Source: DASSBR01 sp035688265 (lineage in GTDB: Bacteria; Pseudomonadota; Gammaproteobacteria; Natronospirales; DASSBR01). Taken from it: a stretch of 64,000 nucleotides of DNA. The stretch is taken from assembly GCA_035688265.1 (NCBI GenBank), contig DASSNE010000044.1, forward strand, positions 1 to 64,000, in the 5' to 3' direction. Below are positions 7,747 to 16,287 of the stretch, one piece after another (position 1 is the stretch's first letter; each line of letters opens with the position of its first letter). A model generated the notes under the pieces. That model did no database searches. It was not told the DNA's origin and was given only the letters and a program-made list of their open reading frames with translations. The position numbers and the translations under genes are program-made.

Positions 7747-10700
7747 ATGAAATTTTTGCGCATTGCGTTCGTCGCCCTGTCATGCGTGCTGGCGCCCGCG
7801 TTGTGGGCGCAGTCGAGCGCGCCGACTCTCACCCAGCCCGCCATTTCGCCGGACGGCAGCGAAATCGCTTTCGTTTCCGGCGGCGACATCTGGAGCGTCC
7901 CGGCGCGTGGTAGCGATGCGCATCTGCTGGTGTCCGGCATGGGGAACGCGTCGCGGCCGCTGTACTCGCCCAACGGCAAACGGCTCGCGTTTGTGTCCGA
8001 CAAGACCGGCGGCGGCGACATTTACGTGCTCGACTTCGCCAGCGGCAAGCTGACGCGCATCACCTGGGCGGACGGCGGCGACAGGCTGAGCGCGTGGTCG
8101 CGCGACGGGAAATGGCTGTACTTCGATTCATCGCGCGACAACATCGGCGGCATGGCGGCCGTATACCGGGTGCGCGCGAGCGGCGGCACGCCGATGCCGG
8201 TGTCGCTGGAGCTGTACCGCAATGAAGAGGAAGGCACGCCGTCGCCGGACGGCCAAACCATCGCCCTGGTCGGCGAAGGCTGGGGCAGCGCGCAGTGGTG
8301 GCGCCACGGCAGCGCGCATATCGATCACGGCGCGATCTGGCTGCTGGCGAACGACGGCCGCCACCATTACAGGCGCATCACGCCGGACAACGCGCGCGCG
8401 TTGTGGCCGATGTGGTCGGCCGACGGGCAGTCGCTTTTCTACATGAGCGACCGGTCCGGCACCGAAAACATCTGGCACGTGAGGCGCAATGGCCGGCATC
8501 TGGCGGCTGTCACGCATTTCACCAACGGCCGGCTGCTGTGGCCGACGATTTCTACCGATGGCCGCACGATCGCGTTCGAACGCGGCTTCGGCATCTGGAC
8601 GCTCGACACCGGGAGCGGCCAGGCCCGGCCGGTGCCGATCAAGCTGCGCGGCGCGGCCGCCGGCCCGGCACTTACCCACAAGACCTTCACAGACGGCTTT
8701 GACGAGCTGGCGCTGTCACCGGATGGCAAGAAGCTCGCATTCGTCGTCCACGGCGAAGTGTTCGCCGCGCCGGCGAAAAGCGGTGACGACGACAATAACA
8801 ACGACGAGGGTGCCGGTTCGGCCACGCGGGTCACCCACACGGCGGCGGCCGAGTTCGACGTCGTGTGGGCACCCGACAGCCGCCGCATCGTCTACAGTTC
8901 GGAGCGCGGCGGCCACGACCACCTGTTCCTGTACGACTTCACCAGCGGCAAGGAAACGCAGCTCACGAAGGGGCCGCACAACGACACCCATCCGCAGTTC
9001 TCGCCCAACGGCAAGGCGCTCGCGTTCCTGCGCGACGGCGACACACTCTATCGGCTCGACGTCAAATCGGACGACATCAAGAAGCTCGTCACCGCGCACA
9101 TCGACCTGCATCATCCGCTGCAATTCAGCCGCCCGATTGCGTGGTCGCCGGACGGCCGCTACATCGCGTTCCTCGCCTGGGGCGATCGCATGTATCGCAA
9201 CGCCGAAGTCGTGCCGGCCGACGGCGGCAAGGTGCGGGCCGTGAGCTTCCTCGGCAATACCTTCGCCGACTCGATCGCGTGGGGGCCGGACGGCAAGACG
9301 TTGTACTTCGGTACCGGCCAGCGCACCGAGCCGGGCCAGGTCGCGCGCATCGACCTCGTGCCGCGCACGCCGAAGTTCCGCGAGGAGCAGTTCCTCAACC
9401 TGTTCGAGGAGGAAACGCCGCCGTCGGTGTCGCCCGGTCAGCCCGGGCAGGCGCAGCAAAACGAGACCGGCGAACAGTCCCAGGGCAAAAAGGCGAAGAA
9501 AAAGACGCCGCACGTCAAGATCGACTTCGACCACATCGCGCGCCGCCTGAGCCTGCTGCCGATCGGCCTCAACGTCAGCGGGATGGCGCTGTCGCCGGAC
9601 GGCAAGCAGGTCGTGGTGACGGCAACGGTCGCCGGACGCAACAACCTGTACGTCTATTCGCTCGACGAGATGGCGGCCACGCCGCCGGTGGCCCGCCAGA
9701 TCACCGCGACCGCCGGCCGCAAGAGCGCGGTGCAGTATGCGCCGGACGGCAAGACGATTTATTACCTCGACGGCGGCAAGGCGTACTCGGTGAAGGTCAA
9801 GGACGGCCACCCGCAGCGCATCGCGCTGAGCGCCGAAATGACCATCGACTTCGATGCCGTCAAGAAGGTCGATTTCGCCGAAGCGTGGGGCTGGCTGAAG
9901 ACCAACTTCCACGACCCGCACATGAACGGCATCGACTGGAACGCGGTGCGCAAGAAGTACGCGCCGCAGATCGCCGGTGCGCGTACACCCGCGGAACTGC
10001 ACGCGCTGCTCAACCGGATGGTCGGCGAGCTGAACGCGTCGCACTCCGGTGTGCGCGGCGGCCGCCATAGCAAGCCGGTGACGGGGCGGCTGGGGCTGCG
10101 GTTCGATCCGCAGGCCTACTGGACGCACGGCCGGTTCCGGATCGCGAGCGTCACGCCGCTGTCGCCGGCGGCGGTCAGCGGCAAGATTCACGTCGGCGAT
10201 TACCTGGTTGCCGTCGACGGCACGCGGCTCGACGCGCACACCAATCTCGCGAAATTGCTGAATTACGGCATCGGCCACGAGACCCGGCTGCGCGTCGCGC
10301 AGAGCGCTGACGGCAAGGGTGAGGTCGTCAAGGTGAAGCCGGTCAAGTCGGCCGATGAAGCCAAGCTGGCCTACGATGCCTGGGTCGAGCATAACCGCGC
10401 CTATGTCGCGCGCATCAGCCACGGCAAGCTCGGCTACGTGCATCTGCCGGACATGTCGCTCGACTCGCTCCGGCGGCTGTACCGCGCGATCAATGCGCAG
10501 AACGCGACCCGCGAGGGCGTCGTGATCGATGTGCGCAACAACTACGGCGGCTTCGTCAACGCCTACGCGCTCGACGCGCTGACGCGCCGGCCGTACCTCA
10601 ACATGACGTTCCGCGGCATGTCGACCGTCAACGCCCGCCCGGTGCTGGGCCAGCACGCGCTCGAACGACCGACCGCACTGATTGCCAATCGCATTACGCT

Positions 10701-10992
10701 GTCGGACGGCGAGGATTTCACCGAAGGCTATCGCGCGCTCGGCCTCGGCCCGGTCGTTGGCGAGCCGACCGCCGGCTGGATCATCTACACGTCCAACGTT
10801 CAGCTGATCGACGGCGCCACGGTGCGGCTGCCGTTCATCACGGTTACCGACCACGCCGGTCGGCCTATGGAACAGCATCCGCGGCCGGTCGATATCCTGG
10901 TCAAGCGGCCGCTGGGCGAGAGCTATCGCGGCAAGGACAGCGACCTCGACGCCGCAGTCAACGTGTTGCTGAAGAAGATCACGGGCATTTAA
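7747..10992 (+). CDS. Tricorn-like S41 peptidase with WD40-type beta-propellers and PDZ domain
   Basis: A 1081-residue secreted or periplasmic protease; a signal peptide ends near residue 22 (LAPALWAQSS). Residues about 25-690 are repeated propeller blades with motifs such as SPDGSEIAFVS, SPNGKRLAFVSDKTGG and WSPDGRYIAF. A Lys/Gln-rich linker near 575 separates the two propellers. Then come a helical C1 region, a PDZ domain (about 785-860) and the S41 core. Catalytic residues by comparison with tricorn protease are His766 in NASHSGV and Ser986 in ITLSDGEDF. It probably degrades peptides that enter through the propellers. The gene stands alone: 102 bp after the hybrid kinase and 55 bp before pilZ. 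Confidence 0.92.
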   Translation: MKFLRIAFVALSCVLAPALWAQSSAPTLTQPAISPDGSEIAFVSGGDIWSVPARGSDAHLLVSGMGNASRPLYSPNGKRLAFVSDKTGGGDIYVLDFASGKLTRITWADGGDRLSAWSRDGKWLYFDSSRDNIGGMAAVYRVRASGGTPMPVSLELYRNEEEGTPSPDGQTIALVGEGWGSAQWWRHGSAHIDHGAIWLLANDGRHHYRRITPDNARALWPMWSADGQSLFYMSDRSGTENIWHVRRNGRHLAAVTHFTNGRLLWPTISTDGRTIAFERGFGIWTLDTGSGQARPVPIKLRGAAAGPALTHKTFTDGFDELALSPDGKKLAFVVHGEVFAAPAKSGDDDNNNDEGAGSATRVTHTAAAEFDVVWAPDSRRIVYSSERGGHDHLFLYDFTSGKETQLTKGPHNDTHPQFSPNGKALAFLRDGDTLYRLDVKSDDIKKLVTAHIDLHHPLQFSRPIAWSPDGRYIAFLAWGDRMYRNAEVVPADGGKVRAVSFLGNTFADSIAWGPDGKTLYFGTGQRTEPGQVARIDLVPRTPKFREEQFLNLFEEETPPSVSPGQPGQAQQNETGEQSQGKKAKKKTPHVKIDFDHIARRLSLLPIGLNVSGMALSPDGKQVVVTATVAGRNNLYVYSLDEMAATPPVARQITATAGRKSAVQYAPDGKTIYYLDGGKAYSVKVKDGHPQRIALSAEMTIDFDAVKKVDFAEAWGWLKTNFHDPHMNGIDWNAVRKKYAPQIAGARTPAELHALLNRMVGELNASHSGVRGGRHSKPVTGRLGLRFDPQAYWTHGRFRIASVTPLSPAAVSGKIHVGDYLVAVDGTRLDAHTNLAKLLNYGIGHETRLRVAQSADGKGEVVKVKPVKSADEAKLAYDAWVEHNRAYVARISHGKLGYVHLPDMSLDSLRRLYRAINAQNATREGVVIDVRNNYGGFVNAYALDALTRRPYLNMTFRGMSTVNARPVLGQHALERPTALIANRITLSDGEDFTEGYRALGLGPVVGEPTAGWIIYTSNVQLIDGATVRLPFITVTDHAGRPMEQHPRPVDILVKRPLGESYRGKDSDLDAAVNVLLKKITGI

Positions 10993-11047
10993 TGCGGATT
11001 CGGCGAACGGGCAAAATGGTACGATTCAGGTTGTTGGGAGGAGCCGG

Positions 11048-11476
11048 ATGAAGAAGACTCAGCAGCCGCCTGTCGATTCGCCTTCCGAAGGCGATGGGTC
11101 GGAGCGGCGCCGCCATGAACGCCTTGCCGAGGGCTTGCCGGCCGAGGCAGGCCTGCAGGAAGGGCAGACGCTTAAGCTCGCGCTGATGAACATCAGTCAC
11201 GGCGGTGTGCAGCTGGGCTGCAACGAGGACGAGTTGCAGCGCATCCGCAACGAGGGTTTTCCGGCGCTGCACGGCCAGACGGTCGAGATCGATCTGCGCG
11301 TCACGCTGCCGTCGACGACGCGCGCGCCCGAGCAGCTGGAGGCGACCTGCCGACTGGTTTACACGCGCCGCGTCACCCAGCACCGCTTCTGCCTGGGGAT
11401 GCAGTTCACCGACATCAAGGGCCAGAGCCGCCAGGCGCTGACCCGCTACCTGCTGGAAGCGCCCAATCGTCTGTGA
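11048..11476 (+). CDS. PilZ-domain protein
   Basis: A 142-residue cytoplasmic protein. It has both halves of the cyclic-di-GMP binding signature: an Arg cluster (GSERRRHER, fitting RxxxR) and NISHGGVQLG (fitting D/N-x-S-x-x-G). Binding of c-di-GMP is therefore likely, though the target process is unknown. A GGGAGGAG ribosome binding site precedes the ATG. The stop overlaps the GTG start of rsmG (GTGA), which couples translation of a signalling protein to an rRNA methyltransferase and then to parA. In many gammaproteobacteria mnmG sits at this place upstream of rsmG. Confidence 0.85.
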   Translation: MKKTQQPPVDSPSEGDGSERRRHERLAEGLPAEAGLQEGQTLKLALMNISHGGVQLGCNEDELQRIRNEGFPALHGQTVEIDLRVTLPSTTRAPEQLEATCRLVYTRRVTQHRFCLGMQFTDIKGQSRQALTRYLLEAPNRL

Positions 11477-12099
11477 CCGATCTCGACAAGTTACTGGACC
11501 GCGGCGTCGGCGCGCTCGGCATTGAGCTTGACGCGGCGCAGCGGCACAAGCTGTGCAATTTCGTGCGGCTGATCGACAAGTGGAATCGCGCGTACAATCT
11601 GTCCGCGATTCGCACGTCCGGGGAGATGGTGAACCGCCATCTCGTCGACAGCCTGAGCGCGCTGCCGTTCGTGCGCGCCGGACGGCTGCTCGACGTCGGC
11701 ACCGGCGCCGGCCTGCCCGGCATTCCGCTGGCGATTGCGCGGCCGACGATGGATGTCGTGCTGCTGGACGGCAACGGCAAAAAAACCCGCTTTTGCGTTC
11801 AGGCCGCGGGCGAATTGGAACTGGATAACGTCGGCGTCGTGCACAGCCGCGCCGAGGACTACGAGCCGGATGAGGGTTTCGACACGGTAATCAGCCGCGC
11901 CTTCGGCAGTCTCGCCGCCTTTGCGGCCACGGCGGGCCACTTGTTGCGCGCCGGCGGCCGGCTGGTGGCGATGAAGGGGAATGTAACCGACGAGGAACGG
12001 GCCGCGCTGCCGGCGAGCTGGCGCGTGATCGAAAATAGGCCGCTCACGGTGCCGGGCGCGAAGAGCGGCCGCCGTGTGCTGGTGCTGGAGCCAACATGA
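11473..12099 (+). CDS. rsmG: 16S rRNA (guanine-527-N7)-methyltransferase
   Basis: A 208-residue SAM-dependent enzyme that methylates G527 of 16S rRNA. The family marks are FVRLIDKWNRAYNLSAIR near residue 35, NRHLVDSLSALPF, the SAM loop DVGTGAGLPGIPLA, and SRAFGSLAAF. GTG start chosen because it overlaps the pilZ stop by 4 bases and no other start fits the family length. Its own stop overlaps the parA ATG in the same way. Confidence 0.95.
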   Translation: MTDLDKLLDRGVGALGIELDAAQRHKLCNFVRLIDKWNRAYNLSAIRTSGEMVNRHLVDSLSALPFVRAGRLLDVGTGAGLPGIPLAIARPTMDVVLLDGNGKKTRFCVQAAGELELDNVGVVHSRAEDYEPDEGFDTVISRAFGSLAAFAATAGHLLRAGGRLVAMKGNVTDEERAALPASWRVIENRPLTVPGAKSGRRVLVLEPT

Positions 12100-12875
12100 G
12101 CAAGATTATCGCCATCACCAACCAGAAAGGCGGCGTCGGCAAGACCACGACCGCCGTCAACCTGGTCGCGTCGCTCGCCGCCACCCGGCGCCGCGTGCTG
12201 CTGATCGACCTCGATCCGCAGGGCAACGCGACCATGGGCTGCGGCATCGACAAGCGCGAGCTGGAAGCGGACGGCTACGAAGTCCTCACCGGCGAAGTGG
12301 CCGCGGCCGACGCGATTCAACGCGCGACCGGCGACTTCGACCTGTTGCCGGGGGGCGCCGATCTCACCGCCGCGGAAATCGACCTGGCCCACGCCGAGCG
12401 GCGTGAATTCCGCCTGCGCGACGCGCTGGCCAGCATCGTCGACAACTACGACTACATCTTCATAGACTGCCCGCCGTCGCTCAACATGCTGACGGTCAAT
12501 GCCCTGACCGCCGCCGACGCCGTCCTGATCCCGATCCAGTGCGAGTACTACGCGCTCGAAGGCCTGTCGGCGCTGCTGGACACGATCGAGCAAATCCGCC
12601 GCGCGGCGAACCCCGACCTGGAAATCCTCGGCCTGTTGCGCACCATGTTCGACCCGCGCAACAACCTTGCCAACGAAGTCTCCAACCAGCTCTTCGAACA
12701 CTTCGGCGACAAGGTGTACCGGACGATGATCCCGCGCAACGTCCGCCTGGCCGAAGCCCCGAGCTACGGCGTCCCGGTCCTGCTCCACGACAAAACCTCG
12801 CGCGGCGCGCTGGCGTATCTCGCGCTGGCCGGCGAACTGCTACGGCGTGCGGAGCGAGCGAAAGCGCCAGCCTGA
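12096..12875 (+). CDS. parA: Chromosome partitioning ATPase ParA (Soj)
   Basis: A 259-residue Walker-type ATPase. The deviant Walker A box with signature Lys is NQKGGVGKTTTAVNL near residue 8; DLDPQGNATMGCG and FIDCPPSLNMLTVNAL are the Walker A' and B regions. It forms nucleotide-dependent patterns on the nucleoid and moves ParB-parS complexes. Length and sequence match chromosomal Soj rather than plasmid ParA, which has an N-terminal DNA-binding extension. Start overlaps the rsmG stop (ATGA). The partner parB is 414 bp further on, an unusually wide gap filled by a structured repeat. Confidence 0.96.
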   Translation: MSKIIAITNQKGGVGKTTTAVNLVASLAATRRRVLLIDLDPQGNATMGCGIDKRELEADGYEVLTGEVAAADAIQRATGDFDLLPGGADLTAAEIDLAHAERREFRLRDALASIVDNYDYIFIDCPPSLNMLTVNALTAADAVLIPIQCEYYALEGLSALLDTIEQIRRAANPDLEILGLLRTMFDPRNNLANEVSNQLFEHFGDKVYRTMIPRNVRLAEAPSYGVPVLLHDKTSRGALAYLALAGELLRRAERAKAPA

Positions 12876-12914
12876 ACTTAGGGCGAACGGAGTGAGCCCC
12901 ACATCTTTCTCTTA

Positions 12915-13225
12915 GCCGGCCACGACGGCCGGCTTCTTCTCCCGCGACATCGAGCGCAGCCGAAGATCGGGCTGAAAAAGGGGGAAACAAGGAACATTGT
13001 TCGACGGCAGGGATGCCGGAGTTATGTTCCGGCCCCCTTTTTCAGCCCGATCTTCGGGAAGTCCGCAGCACAGGATGTGCTGCGGACCAAGCGACAGGAG
13101 CAATGGCTTTGGTTACTTTCCCCGACAAATTCGCCGGGAGCGAATTTGAACCGTCGAAGGCGGGCCCGAAGGGCGGAGGGCAGGATTGCCCGGAGTAGAC
13201 GGAAAGTAACCGGCTGCCGGGCCGG
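12915..13225. repeat. Structured dispersed repeat, copy A (between parA and parB)
   Basis: A 311-bp element made of several stems. First is GCCGGCC-ACGAC-GGCCGGC (12915-12933). A perfect 25-bp inverted repeat (12960-12984 with 13033-13057, arm CCGAAGATCGGGCTGAAAAA then five G) follows. Then comes a perfect 12-bp hairpin GTCCGCAGCACA-GGA-TGTGCTGCGGAC (13061-13087), and finally GGTTACTTTCC (13111-13121) paired with GGAAAGTAACC (13201-13211). The same element lies in opposite orientation at 58484-58720, there without about 75 bp at 13125-13200. It explains most of the 414-bp gap between parA and parB; short open frames across it look like by-products of the repeat. Confidence 0.85.
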
Positions 13226-13289
13226 AAACCGGCACAAATTCAGCCCGCCGCCGCAGGCGGCAACAAATTTACTGCTACAATCCGCAAAC

Positions 13290-14132
13290 ATGGCAAAACG
13301 CAAAGCACTAGGCCGCAGCTTCGACACCCTATTGAGCTCAACAGCCGCCCCCGAAGCCGGCGACAGCTTGAAGACCCTGCCGGTCGACCTGATCCAGCGC
13401 GGCAAGTACCAGCCCCGCAAGGACATGCATGCGGATACCTTGGAGGAATTGGCCGATTCCATCCGCGCCCAGGGCGTAGTGCAACCCATCGTGGTCCGCC
13501 CGATTGCCGGCAGCCGCTACGAAATCATCGCCGGCGAACGCCGCTGGCGCGCCGCCCAAATCGCCGGCCTGCATGAAATTCCCGCGGTAATCCGCGACGT
13601 CCCCGATCGCGCCGCGATCGCGATGGCGCTGATCGAGAACATCCAGCGCGAAAACCTGAATCCGCTCGAAGAAGCCCGCGCGCTCGAACGCCTGATCGAC
13701 GAATTTGAAATGACGCACCAGCAGGCGTCGGAGGCGGTCGGCCGCTCGCGCGCCGCGGTGAGCAACCTGCTGCGCTTGCTGGAGCTGGCGCCCGCGACGG
13801 CGAAGCTGGTCGAAGAAGGCAGGCTGGAAATGGGCCATGCCCGCGCGCTGCTCGCGCTCAAGGGCGCCGCGCAGGACGAGGCCGCGCGGGAAGTGGCGGC
13901 GAAAGGCCTGTCGGTCCGGGAAACCGAAAAGCTGGTACGGCGCCTCGGCGAGCCGAAAAAATCTGCGCCGGCGCGTCGCCTCGACCCGGATATCCGCCGC
14001 CTGCAGGAAGACCTGACCGAGCGCCTCGGCGCCCGCGTCAGCGTGCAGCCGGGCCCCAAAGGCCGCGGCAAACTGGTCATCAATTACACCAGTCTCGACG
14101 AACTGGACGGCATCCTCGGCCATATTCGCTGA
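13290..14132 (+). CDS. parB: Chromosome partitioning protein ParB
   Basis: A 280-residue parS-binding CTPase. The N-terminal ParA-contact segment reads MAKRKALGRSFDTLLSS, a divergent form of the usual GLGRGLDALL. The CTP-binding boxes are visible as YQPRKDM, GERRWRAAQIAG and ENIQREN, followed by the helix-turn-helix (EMTHQQASEAVGRSRAAVSNL) and a C-terminal dimer domain. Start chosen at ATG 13290 because the family begins here; longer upstream frames run into the repeat. No parS site (TGTTTCACGTGAAACA) was noticed in the window by eye. Confidence 0.94.
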   Translation: MAKRKALGRSFDTLLSSTAAPEAGDSLKTLPVDLIQRGKYQPRKDMHADTLEELADSIRAQGVVQPIVVRPIAGSRYEIIAGERRWRAAQIAGLHEIPAVIRDVPDRAAIAMALIENIQRENLNPLEEARALERLIDEFEMTHQQASEAVGRSRAAVSNLLRLLELAPATAKLVEEGRLEMGHARALLALKGAAQDEAAREVAAKGLSVRETEKLVRRLGEPKKSAPARRLDPDIRRLQEDLTERLGARVSVQPGPKGRGKLVINYTSLDELDGILGHIR

Positions 14133-14143
14133 CGCGGCAAAAG

Positions 14144-14172
14144 TTGCCGCATCGGCGGCAACCAATTATAAT
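14144..14172 (+). promoter_or_regulatory. Sigma70-type promoter of the atp operon
   Basis: TTGCCG at 14144-14149 and a perfect TATAAT at 14167-14172 are separated by exactly 17 bp. They lie 12 bp after the parB stop and about 100 bp before the chosen atpI start. No other promoter-like pair is seen before the ATP synthase genes. Confidence 0.7.
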
Positions 14173-14272
14173 AGCGCGCTGTCAAGAATTTGAGGTTGCC
14201 ATGATAACGCCACCCGCTGCCGACCTAGCCGGTAAGTGTCGTGGCGTTTTTGTTGCCCCGAAGGAACGCACG

Positions 14273-14665
14273 ATGGCCACGACGGGATCGGCCGCGGCGC
14301 GCCGCCTGATGCTGGCGATCGCCGCGTGGCAATGCGCGCTGGGGGTCGTGCTCGGGCTGGTGCTGTGGGCGGCGTTCGACTTTCGCGCCGGCTGGTCGGC
14401 ACTGGTCGGCGGCGCGATCGCCGCGCTGGCGAATGCAGTCATGGCGTTGGGTATCGGCACGATCCGGGCCGATGCGACGCCGGCGAAACTGCTGTACGGC
14501 TTCATCTTCGGCGAAATCCTGAAATTCGTGATGACCGCGGCGCTGTTTGCGGCGGTCATCCTGACGCTGCGCGTATCGCCGATTGCGATGCTCGGCACGT
14601 ACGTCGCGGCCTTTATTGTGTATTGGGTTGTGTTGATAAAAGCGACATCGAAGTTGGGCCAATGA
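14273..14665 (+). CDS. atpI: ATP synthase subunit I (assembly factor)
   Basis: A 130-residue protein with four hydrophobic segments, matching the small AtpI membrane protein that helps c-ring assembly. Start chosen at ATG 14273, preceded by AAGGA; an in-frame ATG at 14201 would add 24 residues, rich in the conserved-looking but unsupported PPAADLAGK. Its stop overlaps the atpB start (AATGA). First gene of the atp operon. Confidence 0.85.
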   Translation: MATTGSAAARRLMLAIAAWQCALGVVLGLVLWAAFDFRAGWSALVGGAIAALANAVMALGIGTIRADATPAKLLYGFIFGEILKFVMTAALFAAVILTLRVSPIAMLGTYVAAFIVYWVVLIKATSKLGQ

Positions 14666-15438
14666 GTAATCCGCACCCTGAAACCCAGACGGAGTACATC
14701 CATCACCACCTGACGTACCTGACGTTCGGGCACGGTCATTGGGCCGTGCATGTCGACACATTGTTCTGGAGCTTTTTCCTCGGCGGCCTGTTCCTGTTCA
14801 GCTTTGCCTGGGCGGCGCGCAAGGCGACCACGGGCGTCCCCGGCAAGTGGCAGAACTTCGTCGAGATGGTGCTCGAGTTCATCGACCAGCAGGTGCGCGA
14901 TTCGTTCTACGGGAAGAACAAGATGATCGCGCCGATGGCGCTGACGATCTTCGTCTGGATCTTCCTGATGAATTTCATGGACATCATTCCGGTCGACTTT
15001 TTCCCGTGGATCGCCGGGGCGATCGGCATTCCGTACATGCGCGTCGTGCCGACGAACGATCTGAACCTGACGTTCGCGATGTCGATCACCATTTTCCTGC
15101 TCATGCTGTTCTACAACTTCAAGATCAAGGGCATGGGCTACGTCAAGGAACTCTTGACGCACCCGTTCGGCAAGTGGCTGTTTCCGGTCAACTTCTTCCT
15201 CAAGTTTGTCGAAGAACTGGCCAAGCCGATTTCGCTGTCGTTGCGACTCTTCGGCAACATGTATGCCGGCGAGCTGATCTTCGTATTGCTCGCGCTGCTG
15301 CCGTGGTACACGTCGTGGCCGCTGCAGTTCGCGTGGTCGGCGTTCCACTTGCTGATCATCACGATTCAGGCCTTCATCTTCATGATGCTGTCGATTGCGT
15401 ACCTGAGCCAGGCGCACGAGATGGGGCATGAGGAATAG
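14662..15438 (+). CDS. atpB: ATP synthase Fo subunit a
   Basis: A 258-residue polytopic membrane protein forming the proton half-channels. The essential Arg is in the LAKPISLSLRLFGNMYAGEL segment (Arg of LRLFGNM), and the C-terminal helix IQAFIFMMLSIAYLSQAHE is typical. It opens with a His-rich stretch (IHHHLTYLTFGHGHW) as in gammaproteobacterial AtpB. ATG 14662 overlaps the atpI stop, so translation is coupled. Confidence 0.96.
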   Translation: MSNPHPETQTEYIHHHLTYLTFGHGHWAVHVDTLFWSFFLGGLFLFSFAWAARKATTGVPGKWQNFVEMVLEFIDQQVRDSFYGKNKMIAPMALTIFVWIFLMNFMDIIPVDFFPWIAGAIGIPYMRVVPTNDLNLTFAMSITIFLLMLFYNFKIKGMGYVKELLTHPFGKWLFPVNFFLKFVEELAKPISLSLRLFGNMYAGELIFVLLALLPWYTSWPLQFAWSAFHLLIITIQAFIFMMLSIAYLSQAHEMGHEE

Positions 15439-15482
15439 GCATTTTTAGTTTTTGTTGACCTGTTGGATCCTCGGGAGGACCC

Positions 15483-15779
15483 ATGAACCTTGTAAGCATT
15501 ATTGGTGAAATCAACGGCATGACGGCGATCGGCGTCGGCATCCTGATCGGCCTGGGCGCGCTCGGAACCGGTATCGGTTTCGGCATCCTGGGCGGCAAGT
15601 ATCTGGAAGCCGCCGCGCGTCAGCCCGAACTGCTGCCGATTCTGACCATCCGCATGTTCCTGATGGCCGGCCTGCTCGACGCGGTGGCCATGATCGGTGT
15701 CGCGATCGCGCTGTTCCTGATCTTCGTTAACCCGTTTGTCAGCCAGGTACAGGCATTGGTGACGGCTACCGGCCATTGA
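15483..15779 (+). CDS. atpE: ATP synthase Fo subunit c
   Basis: A 98-residue two-helix proteolipid. The first helix has the glycine-packed GALGTGIGFGILGG, the polar loop is AARQPELLP, and the ion-carrying carboxylate is Asp66 in GLLDAVAMIG. Asp with no nearby Glu/Ser/Thr/Tyr sodium-binding set points to proton coupling. A GGGAGGA ribosome binding site precedes the ATG, fitting the high copy number of this subunit. Confidence 0.97.
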   Translation: MNLVSIIGEINGMTAIGVGILIGLGALGTGIGFGILGGKYLEAAARQPELLPILTIRMFLMAGLLDAVAMIGVAIALFLIFVNPFVSQVQALVTATGH

Positions 15780-15816
15780 TTTCCGCCGTCCCGACACAAA
15801 CTTTAGGTAGAGGACG

Positions 15817-16287
15817 ATGAACCTTAATCTGACCCTACTCGGCGAGATGATCGGCTTTGCGCTGTTCATCTGGCTGACGATGAAATTCGTCTGGCCGCCG
15901 CTGATGCAGGCGATGGACGAGCGCCGGACGCGCATTGCCGATGGTCTCGCCGCCGCCGAACGCAGCCAGACCGATCTCGAGAACGCCAAGGAACGCGCCG
16001 CGGAGATTCTCAAGGAAGCGCGCGAAAAGTCGCTCGACATCATCGAGCACGCCAATCGCCGCGCCAACGAGATTGTCGACGAGGCGAAGACGCAGGCGAC
16101 GACTGAGCGCGAGCGCCAGGTCGAAGCCGCCAAGGCGGATATCGCGCAGGAGACGCGCAGCGCCCAGGAGGCGTTGCGCAAGAAGTTCTCCGGTCTCGCC
16201 ATCGAGGCGGCCGAGCGCATCATCCGACGCGAGATCGATCTGGACAAGCACAAGAACCTGCTCGACGAGATAGCGGCGAGGCTCTGA
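15817..16287 (+). CDS. atpF: ATP synthase Fo subunit b
   Basis: A 156-residue protein with one N-terminal membrane helix (LGEMIGFALFIWLTMKFVW) and a long charged coiled coil, the peripheral stalk joining Fo to F1. Length fits the standard bacterial b subunit present as a homodimer. Its last base is the first base of the atpH ATG, so the two are coupled. Confidence 0.96.
   Translation: MNLNLTLLGEMIGFALFIWLTMKFVWPPLMQAMDERRTRIADGLAAAERSQTDLENAKERAAEILKEAREKSLDIIEHANRRANEIVDEAKTQATTERERQVEAAKADIAQETRSAQEALRKKFSGLAIEAAERIIRREIDLDKHKNLLDEIAARL

Noticed and set aside
8716..10878. A 720-residue reverse-strand open frame across the tricorn-like gene
   Set aside because: Same artefact: low-complexity Arg/Val/Asp composition, no start context, antisense to a conserved protease.
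13013..13198. Short open frames within the structured repeat between parA and parB
   Set aside because: They follow the repeat sequence, lack ribosome binding sites, and are not shared as open frames in the other copy.
12096..14132. A parS site near parAB
   Set aside because: No TGTTTCACGTGAAACA-like 16-mer was found by eye here or elsewhere in the window; a pattern search would settle it.
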